A program made the position numbers and the translations under genes. A stretch of 6,898 bases of DNA from Magnetominusculus dajiuhuensis (GTDB lineage Bacteria > Nitrospirota > Thermodesulfovibrionia > Thermodesulfovibrionales > Magnetobacteriaceae): assembly GCF_046044395.1 (NCBI RefSeq), contig NZ_JBJUSG010000161.1:1-6898 (forward strand). Reading direction: 5' to 3'. The notes beneath the pieces are model-generated. The model had not been told where the DNA came from, did not search any database, and saw only the letters and a list, made by a program, of their open reading frames with translations. Position 1 is the first letter of the stretch. Each line of letters opens with the position of its first letter. This document shows, one piece after another, positions 1-6,521 of this stretch.

Positions 1-50
1 GAATAGGACATTTCTATTTTGGTAAGAATAGGACATTTCTACTTTGGTAC
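1..50. repeat. 25-bp tandem direct repeat, two copies
   Basis: Two adjacent 25-bp copies (1-25 and 26-50) differ only at the 17th base (t/c) and the last base (a/c). The core GGACATTTCTA..TTTGGTA is the recognisable part. A 10-base piece of it, GACATTTCTA, recurs in the same orientation at 6781-6790. Such an element could be the outer end of an insertion sequence or a small intergenic repeat. No transposase is visible in the window, so its identity is open. Confidence 0.7.
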
Positions 51-70
51 GACAACTGCGGGACAGCGTC

Positions 71-100
71 TTGACAAAATTGCCGTTCATATAGTGTACT
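71..100 (+). promoter_or_regulatory. Candidate promoter for the export operon
   Basis: A perfect -35 hexamer TTGACA lies at 71-76. An 18-nt spacer leads to TGTACT at 95-100, which matches TATAAT at only four of six positions. TATAGT at 90-95 and TACTAT at 97-102 look better as -10 boxes but have spacers of 13 and 20 nt. The position, about 30 nt upstream of the permease start, fits. The -10 assignment is weak. Confidence 0.25.
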
Positions 101-129
101 ATGTGGCGAATGGTTGTGCCGCGCATATA

Positions 130-909
130 ATGGATATCATAAGAAGGGTAATAAGATACAGACAGTTGTTTATCGTACTGGTGTGGAGGGAGTTTGCCGT
201 CAGGTACCGCTATACGATAATCGGCGTGATGTGGGCGGGGTTGCAGCCGTTGTCTATGATGCTCCTGTTTACGTTTATTTTCACCTACATTATGAAGTTA
301 CACGTGTCCAGTTACCCATCTTTCATTTTCTATTTTGCCGGACTGATACCGTGGACATTTTTCGCGCATTCCCTCAACTCCTCCATCCCGTCTCTGACAA
401 ACCACTACCAGCTTATAACGAAGATATATTTCCCCCGTGAACTGCTTCCTCTTGCGGGCATTACCGCCGCCTTGCTGGATTTCTTTATATGCGCTGTGAT
501 TCTCTTTGTATTTATACTGATTTACAGGATTCCGCTAACGTGGAATGCCCTATGGCTCTTTCCCCTGATTGTCTTACTTGTCGTATTTACCACATCGGTG
601 TCGCTGTTTTTGGCTGGACTTAATGTTTACTATAGGGATGTCAGGCTGGCGTCTAATTTTCTCATTCAACTGTGGTTTTTTATGTCTCCAGTCATGTACT
701 CGGTGGATTCACTCAGTACGAAGATGAAGCTGCTGCTGTTTCTTAATCCCCTTACATTTATTATCGAAAACACGCGAAGGGTTCTCCTTGAGGGTAGGGG
801 GATAGTGCTTTGGCAGATGGCGTTTGTGTGTGTGGTAATCACTATTTTTTACGTGGTGTTGAGCAGGTTTTTTATAAAAATAGAAAGGGCGTTTGCCGAT
901 GTCATCTGA
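130..909 (+). CDS. ABC-2 type polysaccharide export permease (Wzm-like)
   Basis: This is the membrane subunit of an ABC exporter for lipid-linked O-antigen or capsular glycan, acting in the inner membrane with the ATPase encoded next. I place the start at ATG 130 (259 aa). That gives the usual Wzm opening MDIIRRVIRYRQLF followed by VWREFAVRYRYTIIGVMWAGLQP, an amphipathic N-terminus running into the first membrane helix. The open frame extends back to a TTG at 19, but the extra 37 residues derive from repeat DNA and look unlike the family. About six hydrophobic segments can be seen (roughly residues 29-54, 62-82, 105-131, 139-163, 174-190 and 230-247). Family-like motifs include FYFAGLIPW (67-75), FPRELLPL (101-108) and YYRDVR (167-172). 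Length is normal for Wzm. No strong ribosome-binding site precedes ATG 130, so the exact start is less certain than the function. The gene overlaps the ATPase gene by 11 nt, implying translational coupling. Confidence 0.9.
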   Translation: MDIIRRVIRYRQLFIVLVWREFAVRYRYTIIGVMWAGLQPLSMMLLFTFIFTYIMKLHVSSYPSFIFYFAGLIPWTFFAHSLNSSIPSLTNHYQLITKIYFPRELLPLAGITAALLDFFICAVILFVFILIYRIPLTWNALWLFPLIVLLVVFTTSVSLFLAGLNVYYRDVRLASNFLIQLWFFMSPVMYSVDSLSTKMKLLLFLNPLTFIIENTRRVLLEGRGIVLWQMAFVCVVITIFYVVLSRFFIKIERAFADVI

Positions 910-1615
910 GTATGCGCTGGAGCTTTGTGGCGTGTGGAAGAAATACTCAACTTCGGAGTTTTTTCACAGGTCGGTGCGTGAGGAGATAGTCGGCCTGTTT
1001 AAACAGAAAACGGGCGACGCCCTGAGCAAGGACGAATTCTGGGCGCTTAAAGACGTTAATCTGGCGCTTAAGAGAGGGGACGTTGTTGGATTATACGGCG
1101 CAAACGGCGCGGGTAAGACCACGATTCTTAAAATAATCTCCTCAATTACATATCCGACACTAGGCAGCGTAGCCGTAAACGGCACAGTGGCACCGCTTAT
1201 TGAGGTCGGCGCCGGGTTTCACCCCGATTTGACTGGCAGGGAAAACATCTACGTAAACGGCACAATCATCGGCATGGAGATAAAGGACATACGGGCAAGG
1301 ATGCCCGGCATTATAGCATTTTCAGAGTTGGAGGGTTTTATTGACATGCCCGTAAAGAAATACTCATCGGGCATGTACCTGCGGCTTGGTTTTGCCGTGG
1401 CGGTAAACAGCTCAGCGGAGATTTTACTGTTTGACGAAATCCTGTCAGTAAGTGACGTTGACTTTCAGAATAAGTGCATCAATAAGATAAGAGAATTAAA
1501 GCAGGACAACCGGACAATCATCATGGTGTCGCATAATTTGAACCTGCTGCGGGAGACGGCGGATTCCATTTATCTCATAAAAGACAGCACCGCTGTGCCA
1601 ATGCCGCCCGGATAG
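899..1615 (+). CDS. ABC transporter ATP-binding protein for polysaccharide export (Wzt-like, no C-terminal glycan-binding domain)
   Basis: This is the cytoplasmic ATPase that powers glycan export through the adjacent permease. From ATG 899 it is 238 aa. An AAAGGG stretch about 9 nt upstream supports this start over the in-frame TTG at 893. Visible motifs are Walker A GANGAGKT (67-74), the family-typical LIEVGAGFHPDLTGRENIY (about 100-118), the signature YSSGM (145-149), Walker B EILLFDE with D169/E170, D-loop SVSD, and the switch histidine in MVSHN (H202). The region before Walker A contains EFWALKDVNLALKRGDVVGLYG, typical of Wzt, TagH and KpsT proteins. The protein stops soon after the nucleotide-binding domain. 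It lacks the roughly 150-200-residue carbohydrate-binding domain of Wzt from O8/O9a-type systems and has an atypical short tail ending PMPPG. It may therefore not select the glycan end itself. Function is confident; substrate is not. Confidence 0.92.
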   Translation: MSSEYALELCGVWKKYSTSEFFHRSVREEIVGLFKQKTGDALSKDEFWALKDVNLALKRGDVVGLYGANGAGKTTILKIISSITYPTLGSVAVNGTVAPLIEVGAGFHPDLTGRENIYVNGTIIGMEIKDIRARMPGIIAFSELEGFIDMPVKKYSSGMYLRLGFAVAVNSSAEILLFDEILSVSDVDFQNKCINKIRELKQDNRTIIMVSHNLNLLRETADSIYLIKDSTAVPMPPG

Positions 1616-1643
1616 TTTTTTTTCTGATCAGGTATGTTATAAT
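1615..1643 (+). promoter_or_regulatory. Extended -10 promoter of the NYN-domain gene
   Basis: A consensus TATAAT at 1638-1643 is preceded by TGT at 1635-1637, giving an extended -10 (TGnTATAAT). With a 17-nt spacer the -35 position (1615-1620) is only GTTTTT, but extended -10 promoters tolerate a poor -35. Transcription would begin near 1650, about 20 nt before the ribosome-binding site. The promoter lies directly after the ATPase stop codon and would give the NYN gene its own transcription. Confidence 0.65.
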
Positions 1644-1672
1644 GAAGGAAAGCCTTTACTTGAGGAGAGGAT

Positions 1673-2281
1673 ATGAAAAAAGTTTTCATTTCTTGGGATA
1701 ACTCAAATATTTTTATAGGCGGCAAAATGGCGGCATCTGAGATTGAAGGCGAAGACGCGTGTTATCAATTAAGGCTCCAGTTCAGTAATATTTTGGAACT
1801 TGCAAGAGCTGGACGCGATATAGAATGTGCAATAGCTGTTGGTTCTGTACCACCAGAGCTGCGACACGTTTGGAACAAAATGGAGCAATTGGGAATAAAA
1901 ATTGAGCTATATGAAAGAGGTTCAGATTCAAATAAAGAGCAAGCTGTAGATCAAGCCCTCCAGGTGCATATGCTGAGGAAGGCTATTGACTATAATGGAA
2001 CCCCGGGAATAATTGTAATATTAACAGGGGATGGACGTGGTTTTCTTGATGGAGTCGGATTTCATGCCGATTTAGAAAGGATGCACAAGAAAGGTTGGGG
2101 AATTGAAGTCATCGCGTGGGAAAGAATTTGCAATTCGAGACTGAAAGATTGGGCTCAGAAGATTGGTACGTTTATTCGTCTTGAAGATTACTACGAAAGC
2201 ATAACATTCCGTGACGATTATGATGGCGTCATCCGCAGGTCAAAACCATTGACCCTGGATAACAGGATTAAATCAACTTAA
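1673..2281 (+). CDS. NYN (PIN-like nuclease) domain protein, LabA/DUF88 type
   Basis: This 202-aa protein resembles the NYN branch of the PIN-like fold, whose members are metal-dependent ribonucleases or RNA-processing factors. The sequence opens VFISWDNSNIF, with acidic D9 followed by N10 and N12. It then has KEQAVDQALQVHML (K88, D93) and IIVILTGDGRGF (D120), the expected spaced acidic residues of a NYN active site, and a final strand-like GWGIEVIAW (141-149). The acidic set looks intact, so activity is plausible but its target is unknown. The C-terminal 40 residues are charged and match nothing I recognise. ATG 1673 is well supported by TGAGGAGAGG at 1661-1670. The gene has its own promoter and is AT-richer than its neighbours (26 of 60 bases are G/C at 1921-1980, against 34 of 60 at 3301-3360). 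It has no obvious role in glycan synthesis, which suggests an inserted cargo gene. Confidence 0.82.
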   Translation: MKKVFISWDNSNIFIGGKMAASEIEGEDACYQLRLQFSNILELARAGRDIECAIAVGSVPPELRHVWNKMEQLGIKIELYERGSDSNKEQAVDQALQVHMLRKAIDYNGTPGIIVILTGDGRGFLDGVGFHADLERMHKKGWGIEVIAWERICNSRLKDWAQKIGTFIRLEDYYESITFRDDYDGVIRRSKPLTLDNRIKST

Positions 2282-2335
2282 TTTGTTTTTCAGCAAGAAA
2301 ATTCAAACTCATTCGCCACCGTTGGCCGATTTCAT

Positions 2336-2365
2336 TTGATTAAAAAACCACAAATCAAGTAGAAT
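2336..2365 (+). promoter_or_regulatory. Candidate promoter with an overlapping inverted repeat
   Basis: TTGATT (2336-2341) as -35 and TAGAAT (2360-2365) as -10 are separated by 18 nt, giving a plausible sigma-70 promoter about 50 nt upstream of the first glycosyltransferase. TTGATT also forms a 6-bp inverted repeat with AATCAA (2353-2358) across an 11-nt gap, which could be an operator or chance. The 132-nt gap between the NYN gene and the glycosyltransferase (2282-2413) otherwise holds only a weak 4-bp hairpin (GCCA/TGGC), too weak to call a terminator. Confidence 0.4.
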
Positions 2366-2413
2366 TAGTGATGGATTTTTGTGAAATGATTGACACATCC
2401 GGCGGGCTGCGCT

Positions 2414-3547
2414 GTGCGTTTGGCGATTGACGCTACGATATTAGAAGACGCGCGACCTTCGGGTATTGGAATGGCCGCCATAAATATTGTCAACGAGCTG
2501 GCCTCTTTGCACGATGACCTTGTTGTGTGGACTGTCGAAGGCTCCATGCTGAAAGTTGACAGAGGGCGTGTAAATAAAATATTCGCAAATTCACGGCGTG
2601 TCCTTGGCGGCAATATCTATCTGGCGCGCGCCGCGTGGACGCAGTTTGTCCTGCCCACACTCATCAAACAGGCAAAGGCCGATGTGTTTTATACCCCCAT
2701 ACCGGAGGGAATCCTCTGCCCCCCCATGATAGATTGCGTGCCGCAAATAGTCACCGTTTATGATGTTGCCCCACTTTTATATAAGAACAATGTCCCGCTT
2801 ATGAGGCATCTGAGTTTCAAATACAGGCTTCCTTTTGTGTTCAGCTCTGCACGAGCACTAATCGCTATGTCTGAGAATACGAAAAAAGATATAATCGGGC
2901 ACTATGGGATTTCCGCCGATAAAATTGAGGTAGTCCACGGTGCAATAGACAAGGGGCATTTTACTGTCCCAACCGCCGAAAAAAAGGCAGCCGTCCTTGG
3001 CAAATACGCCCTTGTGGCCGGCAGGTATTTCCTTTATGTCGGCAGTGTGCTGCCATCAAAGAACATCGAGACCCTTATAGAGGCCTTTGTGGCAATGGGG
3101 GATGATTACACTCTCGCCATTGTCGGCAGGAGGCCGGACGGGGCATATGAGCGGCGGTTGACTGCTATGATAAGAAACCGTATGCTCAGCGGCGTGAGAT
3201 TCCTTGACTATGTATCTTACGACGAATTACCGGCTCTTTATAACGGTGCCTGTGCCAATGTGCTGGTGTCGTTGATAGAGGGGTTCGGACTTCCCCCGCT
3301 TGAGGCAATGGCATCGGGGACGGCGGTAATTGTCTCAAACCGGGGAAGCCTTCCTGAGATTGCCGGAGACGCCGCCATCATCGTAGACGCCGTAAACGTG
3401 GAGGAGATAGCACGGGCGATGCGATGCCTTGCAAACGACGAAAATCTACGATCCGAACTCATAAAGAAAGGGCGGGAACACGTTAAGAAATTTTCATGGA
3501 GACGCACGGCACAGAGGATACTCGACATATGCAAAGAATCACTTTAA
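2414..3547 (+). CDS. GT4-family glycosyltransferase
   Basis: This GT-B fold retaining glycosyltransferase would transfer a sugar from a nucleotide donor to the growing lipid-linked glycan in the cytoplasm. I choose GTG 2414 (377 aa), because VRLAIDATILEDARPSGIG is the normal GT4 N-terminus (a beta strand followed by a glycine-rich loop). GGCGGG about 8 nt upstream is a possible weak ribosome-binding site. An in-frame TTG at 2390 would add 8 residues and has no better support. The C-terminal domain is classical: FLYVGSVLPSKNIETLIEAF (donor-binding loop), then EGFGLPPLE with E279 and E287 forming the EX7E motif, followed by AMASGTAVIVSNRGSLPEIAGDAA. Length is normal and no key residue is missing. 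The nearest relatives are WbaZ/mannosyltransferase-like GT4 enzymes of O-antigen clusters. Donor and acceptor cannot be read from the sequence. Confidence 0.9.
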   Translation: MRLAIDATILEDARPSGIGMAAINIVNELASLHDDLVVWTVEGSMLKVDRGRVNKIFANSRRVLGGNIYLARAAWTQFVLPTLIKQAKADVFYTPIPEGILCPPMIDCVPQIVTVYDVAPLLYKNNVPLMRHLSFKYRLPFVFSSARALIAMSENTKKDIIGHYGISADKIEVVHGAIDKGHFTVPTAEKKAAVLGKYALVAGRYFLYVGSVLPSKNIETLIEAFVAMGDDYTLAIVGRRPDGAYERRLTAMIRNRMLSGVRFLDYVSYDELPALYNGACANVLVSLIEGFGLPPLEAMASGTAVIVSNRGSLPEIAGDAAIIVDAVNVEEIARAMRCLANDENLRSELIKKGREHVKKFSWRRTAQRILDICKESL

Positions 3548-3596
3548 CAATACATAAAGTGACCCTTTAACAATATATAAAGTATCGCTTTAACAA
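3542..3596. repeat. 23-bp tandem repeat with internal dyads, 2.4 copies
   Basis: Units start at 3542, 3565 and 3588, an exact 23-bp period. Each begins CTTTAACAA, and the first two continue TAYATAAAGT. The third copy ends after 9 bases. Copy 1 contains the glycosyltransferase stop codon. In copy 1 TCACTTTA (3539-3546) pairs with TAAAGTGA (3555-3562) around an 8-nt loop; in copy 2 the equivalent stem is CTTTA/TAAAG. The period is not a multiple of three. Possible roles are a repeated operator ahead of the SDR gene, RNA hairpins between cistrons, or simple slippage duplication. Confidence 0.8.
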
Positions 3597-3606
3597 CTTG
3601 ACGCAC

Positions 3607-3612
3607 GGGAGG
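3607..3612 (+). promoter_or_regulatory. Strong ribosome-binding site fixing a TTG start
   Basis: GGGAGG at 3607-3612 followed by 8 nt places translation initiation at TTG 3621. This decides the otherwise ambiguous non-ATG start of the SDR gene. Confidence 0.8.
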
Positions 3613-3620
3613 AATATAGG

Positions 3621-4661
3621 TTGAAGGTTTTGGTTACCGGTGGATGTGGTTTTTTAGGCGGGCATGTATGTGAGTTCTATGTCAAAAAGGGTGCCGAGGT
3701 CATCTCCTATGACAATATGACAAAGCACGAGCTGCTGAGGACGGGCTTTGCGGCGGATGAGGCACGCACGTACAATCTTGATTATCTCAAAGGTTTAGGC
3801 GTGAAGCTCATCACGGCGGATGTGAGAAATTTCGACGAGCTAATAGACAGCGCCTCTGGTTGCGATTATATAATTCACACGGCAGCCCAGCCTGCTATGA
3901 CGATAAGCTGGGAAGACCCGCGCCTTGACGTAACGACAAACGTCATAGGCACATTCAATGTGCTTGAGACGGCAAGGAAATTAAAAATCCCCGCCGCAAG
4001 CTGTGCCACAGTCCACGTCTATGGAAATAAGATAAATGAAACCCTTACTGAGGTCCCATCAAAATACGAGAGAGACCCCGACACTATCGGCGAGACATAC
4101 CCCACACTGGAGGGAACCCTCACACCCCTTCACGCATCTAAGGCCGCGGCGGATATTTATGTTCGCACATACATAGACACATACAAGACCGAGGCGGCCA
4201 GCTTTCGCCTCACCGGCATATATGGCACCAGACAGTTTGGTGGCGAGGACCACGGCTGGGTGGCAAACTTTGCTATTCGCAGCATCCTTGGCCGGCCTAT
4301 AACGATATTCGGCACAGGCAAACAGGTCAGGGACATCGTCTATGCCACTGATGTGTGCGAGGCGTTTCACGCGTTTTATATTACACGCAGGCCGGGTATC
4401 TACAACATCGGGGGCGGCAGAAAGACCGCCATATCTCTTTTGAGGTGCATTGATATCCTCTCTGAGATAACAGGGGTTGCGCCGGAGGTGCGCTTTGCCC
4501 CGGAAAGGCATGGTGATTTGCGATACTTCATCTGCGATATAGAAAAGGCGCGGAGGGAGCTTCTCTGGTCACCCTCTGTGATGCCGGAGGTAGGCATAGG
4601 GGCGCTTGTTGACTGGATAAAGGCTACCGGCCTGTTCTTCATTGATAGGGCGGCACAGTGA
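3621..4661 (+). CDS. Extended SDR nucleotide-sugar epimerase/dehydratase (CDP-paratose 2-epimerase-like)
   Basis: This 346-aa extended short-chain dehydrogenase/reductase should bind NAD(P) and rework a nucleotide sugar. The N-terminal Rossmann motif is TGGCGFLGG (6-14), followed by D31 at the end of beta-2. Then come IIHTAAQPAMTISWEDPRLDVTTNVIGTFNVLE (84-116), GEDHGWVANFAIRSILGRPITIFGTGKQVRD (208-238) and IYNIGGGRKTAISLL (260-274). These blocks resemble CDP-paratose/CDP-tyvelose 2-epimerases most. The expected catalytic YxxxK reads LHASK, with K174 kept and Leu170 where Tyr is normal. The activity is therefore uncertain, since an epimerase needs that tyrosine or a substitute. The TTG start is supported by GGGAGG at 3607-3612. 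The stop overlaps the next start by 4 nt (GTGA), so the two genes are coupled. Family is sure; the exact reaction is not. Confidence 0.85.
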   Translation: MKVLVTGGCGFLGGHVCEFYVKKGAEVISYDNMTKHELLRTGFAADEARTYNLDYLKGLGVKLITADVRNFDELIDSASGCDYIIHTAAQPAMTISWEDPRLDVTTNVIGTFNVLETARKLKIPAASCATVHVYGNKINETLTEVPSKYERDPDTIGETYPTLEGTLTPLHASKAAADIYVRTYIDTYKTEAASFRLTGIYGTRQFGGEDHGWVANFAIRSILGRPITIFGTGKQVRDIVYATDVCEAFHAFYITRRPGIYNIGGGRKTAISLLRCIDILSEITGVAPEVRFAPERHGDLRYFICDIEKARRELLWSPSVMPEVGIGALVDWIKATGLFFIDRAAQ

Positions 4662-5377
4662 AGGCGTTAATCTTAGCCGGTGGCAGGGGCAACAGGATAA
4701 ACGAACTCTCCTCTGTGCGTAACAAGTGCATGATTAACGTAGACGGCAGACATGTCCTTGAACATGTCCTTGAGCGTGCGGCTGCCACAGACATCAAGGA
4801 AATCGTCCTCGTTGTCGGTTATAAGGCCGAGGAGATAATCAACGCATTCGGAACCAAATACAAGGACACGCCTGTTAAATATGTCATTCAGTGGGAGCAG
4901 AAGGGCCTGGTTCACGCGATGGAATGCGCTAAGGACACGATAGCCGGTGCGGATTTTGTTTTATTTCTGGGTGATGAGCTTATGGTAAATCCAAGGCACA
5001 GACAGATGATAGATGAGTTTAACAAGGGCGGTGTGTTTGCCCTTTGTGGCGTCTTATGGGTTGATAACACCGACCTGATAAAACGCACATATACGATGAT
5101 CAAAGACGAAAACAACCGCATATACCGCCTGGTGGAAAAACCCAGAAACCCTTTGAATAATTTCATGGGCACGGGCAGTTGCGTGTTCAAAAACGAGATA
5201 TTTGACTATGCCGCCGTAACGCCGATTAACCACCAGAGGAAGGAAAAAGAACTCCCCGACTTAATTCAATGCGCCATTGATGACGGCAAGACGGTGAAAT
5301 CATTCGACATTTGTGACAGGTATGCCAATATTAATTCGTTTGTAGATTTGAGCGAGGCGGAGGGATTTCTTAGATAA
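4658..5377 (+). CDS. Sugar-phosphate nucleotidyltransferase
   Basis: This 239-aa enzyme of the NTP_transferase family should form an NDP-sugar and pyrophosphate from a sugar-1-phosphate and an NTP, supplying substrate to the cluster. The nucleotide-binding signature LAGGRGNR (6-13) with K23 is intact. GLVHAM (83-88), the metal-binding LFLGDE (103-107, D106), VEKP (159-162) and KELPDLI (197-203) follow in the order seen in RmlA- and GlmU-like pyrophosphorylases. It is a short form without a C-terminal left-handed beta-helix, so it should not have acyl- or acetyltransferase activity. The GTG start overlaps the SDR stop (GTGA) and has no clear ribosome-binding site, so it probably depends on translational coupling. 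The next gene begins directly after its TAA. The nucleotide base and sugar cannot be read from the sequence. Glucose- or mannose-1-phosphate are common substrates. Confidence 0.88.
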   Translation: MKALILAGGRGNRINELSSVRNKCMINVDGRHVLEHVLERAAATDIKEIVLVVGYKAEEIINAFGTKYKDTPVKYVIQWEQKGLVHAMECAKDTIAGADFVLFLGDELMVNPRHRQMIDEFNKGGVFALCGVLWVDNTDLIKRTYTMIKDENNRIYRLVEKPRNPLNNFMGTGSCVFKNEIFDYAAVTPINHQRKEKELPDLIQCAIDDGKTVKSFDICDRYANINSFVDLSEAEGFLR

Positions 5378-6508
5378 ATGGCGATTAGGGTGTTAATCGT
5401 ACAGCCGTCAATGAACATATATGGCGGGGCGGAGCTTGTTGTGGTTAAGTTGGCCGAGTATCTGGCCAAAACGGGCATTGAACACGCCCTGCTTACGACG
5501 AACATCCTGCCTGAGATTGAAAAAGACCTCTGTTGTACGCCGATTTTTAAATCACCATATAAGCGTTCAAAAAACTGGCAGCTCGATTTTCTCAAAGATA
5601 TGTGGCTTCTGAATAAGGGCGTAAGGCGGCACGCCAAAAGGTATGACGTCATAAATGTGCACAACTTTCCCGCGGAGTTTTCTATTTTCCCCGCTTCCAG
5701 GCCGGTTGTCTGGATGTGTCACGAGCCGCCGGAGGTATATCTCAACTCATGGGAACACACCGTGCCGAATGTCTTTGCCCAAAAGGTCTTTTATGCCGCC
5801 GACAGGCAGATAGTTAAAAGATACATAAAGCAGGCCGTTGTTGCAGATAAATATAACGCGGGGAGATTTAAGGCCACCTACTCTGTAAACCCGCACGTTA
5901 TTCATTATGGTATAGACTATGATTTTTTTTCGGCCAAGCCGGATGATTTTTATATCAAACGAAGCAGCGACTTTGTCGTTATCCATGTGGGGCATCTGGG
6001 GGAGTTCAAGAATCAGATGGAGAGCCTTAGGTGTGTAAAGCTGCTGAAAAAAGACATCCCCGGCATAAGGCTTGTCCTTGCCGGATATGGCGAGGATACC
6101 TACATACGGCAATTAAAGAGATTCGTCCAGGATGAGGGCCTCCAGGAACACGTCCTGTTTACCGGCCACGTAAACAGAGAGCGGTTAAGGGTTTTCTTCC
6201 ACCGCGCAGATGTACTTCTTCACCCGATAAGAGAGCAGGGTGGGTGGCTGACCCCATTTGAGGCCCTCTCTGCCGGTGTCCCCGTCATTGTATCGAAAGA
6301 CATGACCGCCTCTGACATCATAGAAAAGGAGGGAATAGGAGTTGTCACCGACGATTACGTGGCGGCGCTGTCAGACGTATATCAGAACCTCAAAAAATAC
6401 AAAGAAACCGCTCTCTCAGGGAGGCTCTTTATAAGAAACAACCTCAGATGGGACAATTTCAGCGCAGAAATGGCAAAGGTTTTTATTAATGCGGCTCGAA
6501 CCGGCTGA
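5378..6508 (+). CDS. GT4-family glycosyltransferase with a shifted EX7E motif
   Basis: This 376-aa GT-B glycosyltransferase probably adds another sugar to the lipid-linked chain. The N-terminal domain starts VLIVQPSMNIYGGAELVVVKLAEYLAKTG, the glycine-rich acceptor loop typical of GT4. The middle has DVINVHNFPAE (90-100) and WMCHEPPEVY (112-121), then NPHVIHYGID before the C-terminal domain. That domain contains VIHVGHLGEFKNQ (201-213), LVLAGYGED (232-240) and ADVLLHPIREQGGWLTPFEALSAGVPVIVS. The usual EX7E site reads Q287..E295, with the first glutamate shifted one residue earlier (E286). The family tolerates variation there, so I still expect activity. ATG 5378 follows directly on the preceding stop, and a GGAGGG about 12 nt upstream may serve as ribosome-binding site. 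It is the last + strand gene here. Only 13 nt separate its stop from the stop of the convergent selenoprotein gene. Confidence 0.88.
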   Translation: MAIRVLIVQPSMNIYGGAELVVVKLAEYLAKTGIEHALLTTNILPEIEKDLCCTPIFKSPYKRSKNWQLDFLKDMWLLNKGVRRHAKRYDVINVHNFPAEFSIFPASRPVVWMCHEPPEVYLNSWEHTVPNVFAQKVFYAADRQIVKRYIKQAVVADKYNAGRFKATYSVNPHVIHYGIDYDFFSAKPDDFYIKRSSDFVVIHVGHLGEFKNQMESLRCVKLLKKDIPGIRLVLAGYGEDTYIRQLKRFVQDEGLQEHVLFTGHVNRERLRVFFHRADVLLHPIREQGGWLTPFEALSAGVPVIVSKDMTASDIIEKEGIGVVTDDYVAALSDVYQNLKKYKETALSGRLFIRNNLRWDNFSAEMAKVFINAARTG

Positions 6509-6516
6509 CCGCCGAT
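6500..6516 (-). promoter_or_regulatory. Putative SECIS hairpin for the C-terminal Sec codon
   Basis: Read on the minus strand, AUCGGC (6516-6511) pairs with GCCGGU (6505-6500), including one U-G wobble, around the 5-nt loop GGUCA (6510-6506). The loop begins 20 nt after the UGA at 6533-6531, inside the range for bacterial SECIS elements, and shares GGUC with the loop of the first hairpin. The element lies past the UAA stop of its own gene, in the 3' untranslated region, and its distal half lies in the last codons of the convergent glycosyltransferase gene. Confidence 0.6.
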
Positions 6517-6521
6517 GTTGA

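Noticed and set aside
19..129. Longer permease start at TTG 19
   Set aside because: The added 37 residues come from the tandem repeat and show no resemblance to Wzm proteins. MDIIRRVIRYRQLF from ATG 130 is the normal family start.
1584..1623. Rho-independent terminator after the ATPase gene (hairpin CAGC/GCTG plus T8)
   Set aside because: The short hairpin with a 3-nt loop ends about 20 nt before the T-run, so the geometry is wrong for an intrinsic terminator.
3542..3596. CRISPR-like array
   Set aside because: The 23-bp units abut with no unique spacers between them, and no cas gene is in the window.
4059..4511. 150-aa minus-strand open frame inside the SDR gene
   Set aside because: It lies antisense to a well-supported coding region, shows no family motif and has no ribosome-binding site. 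It is a shadow frame.
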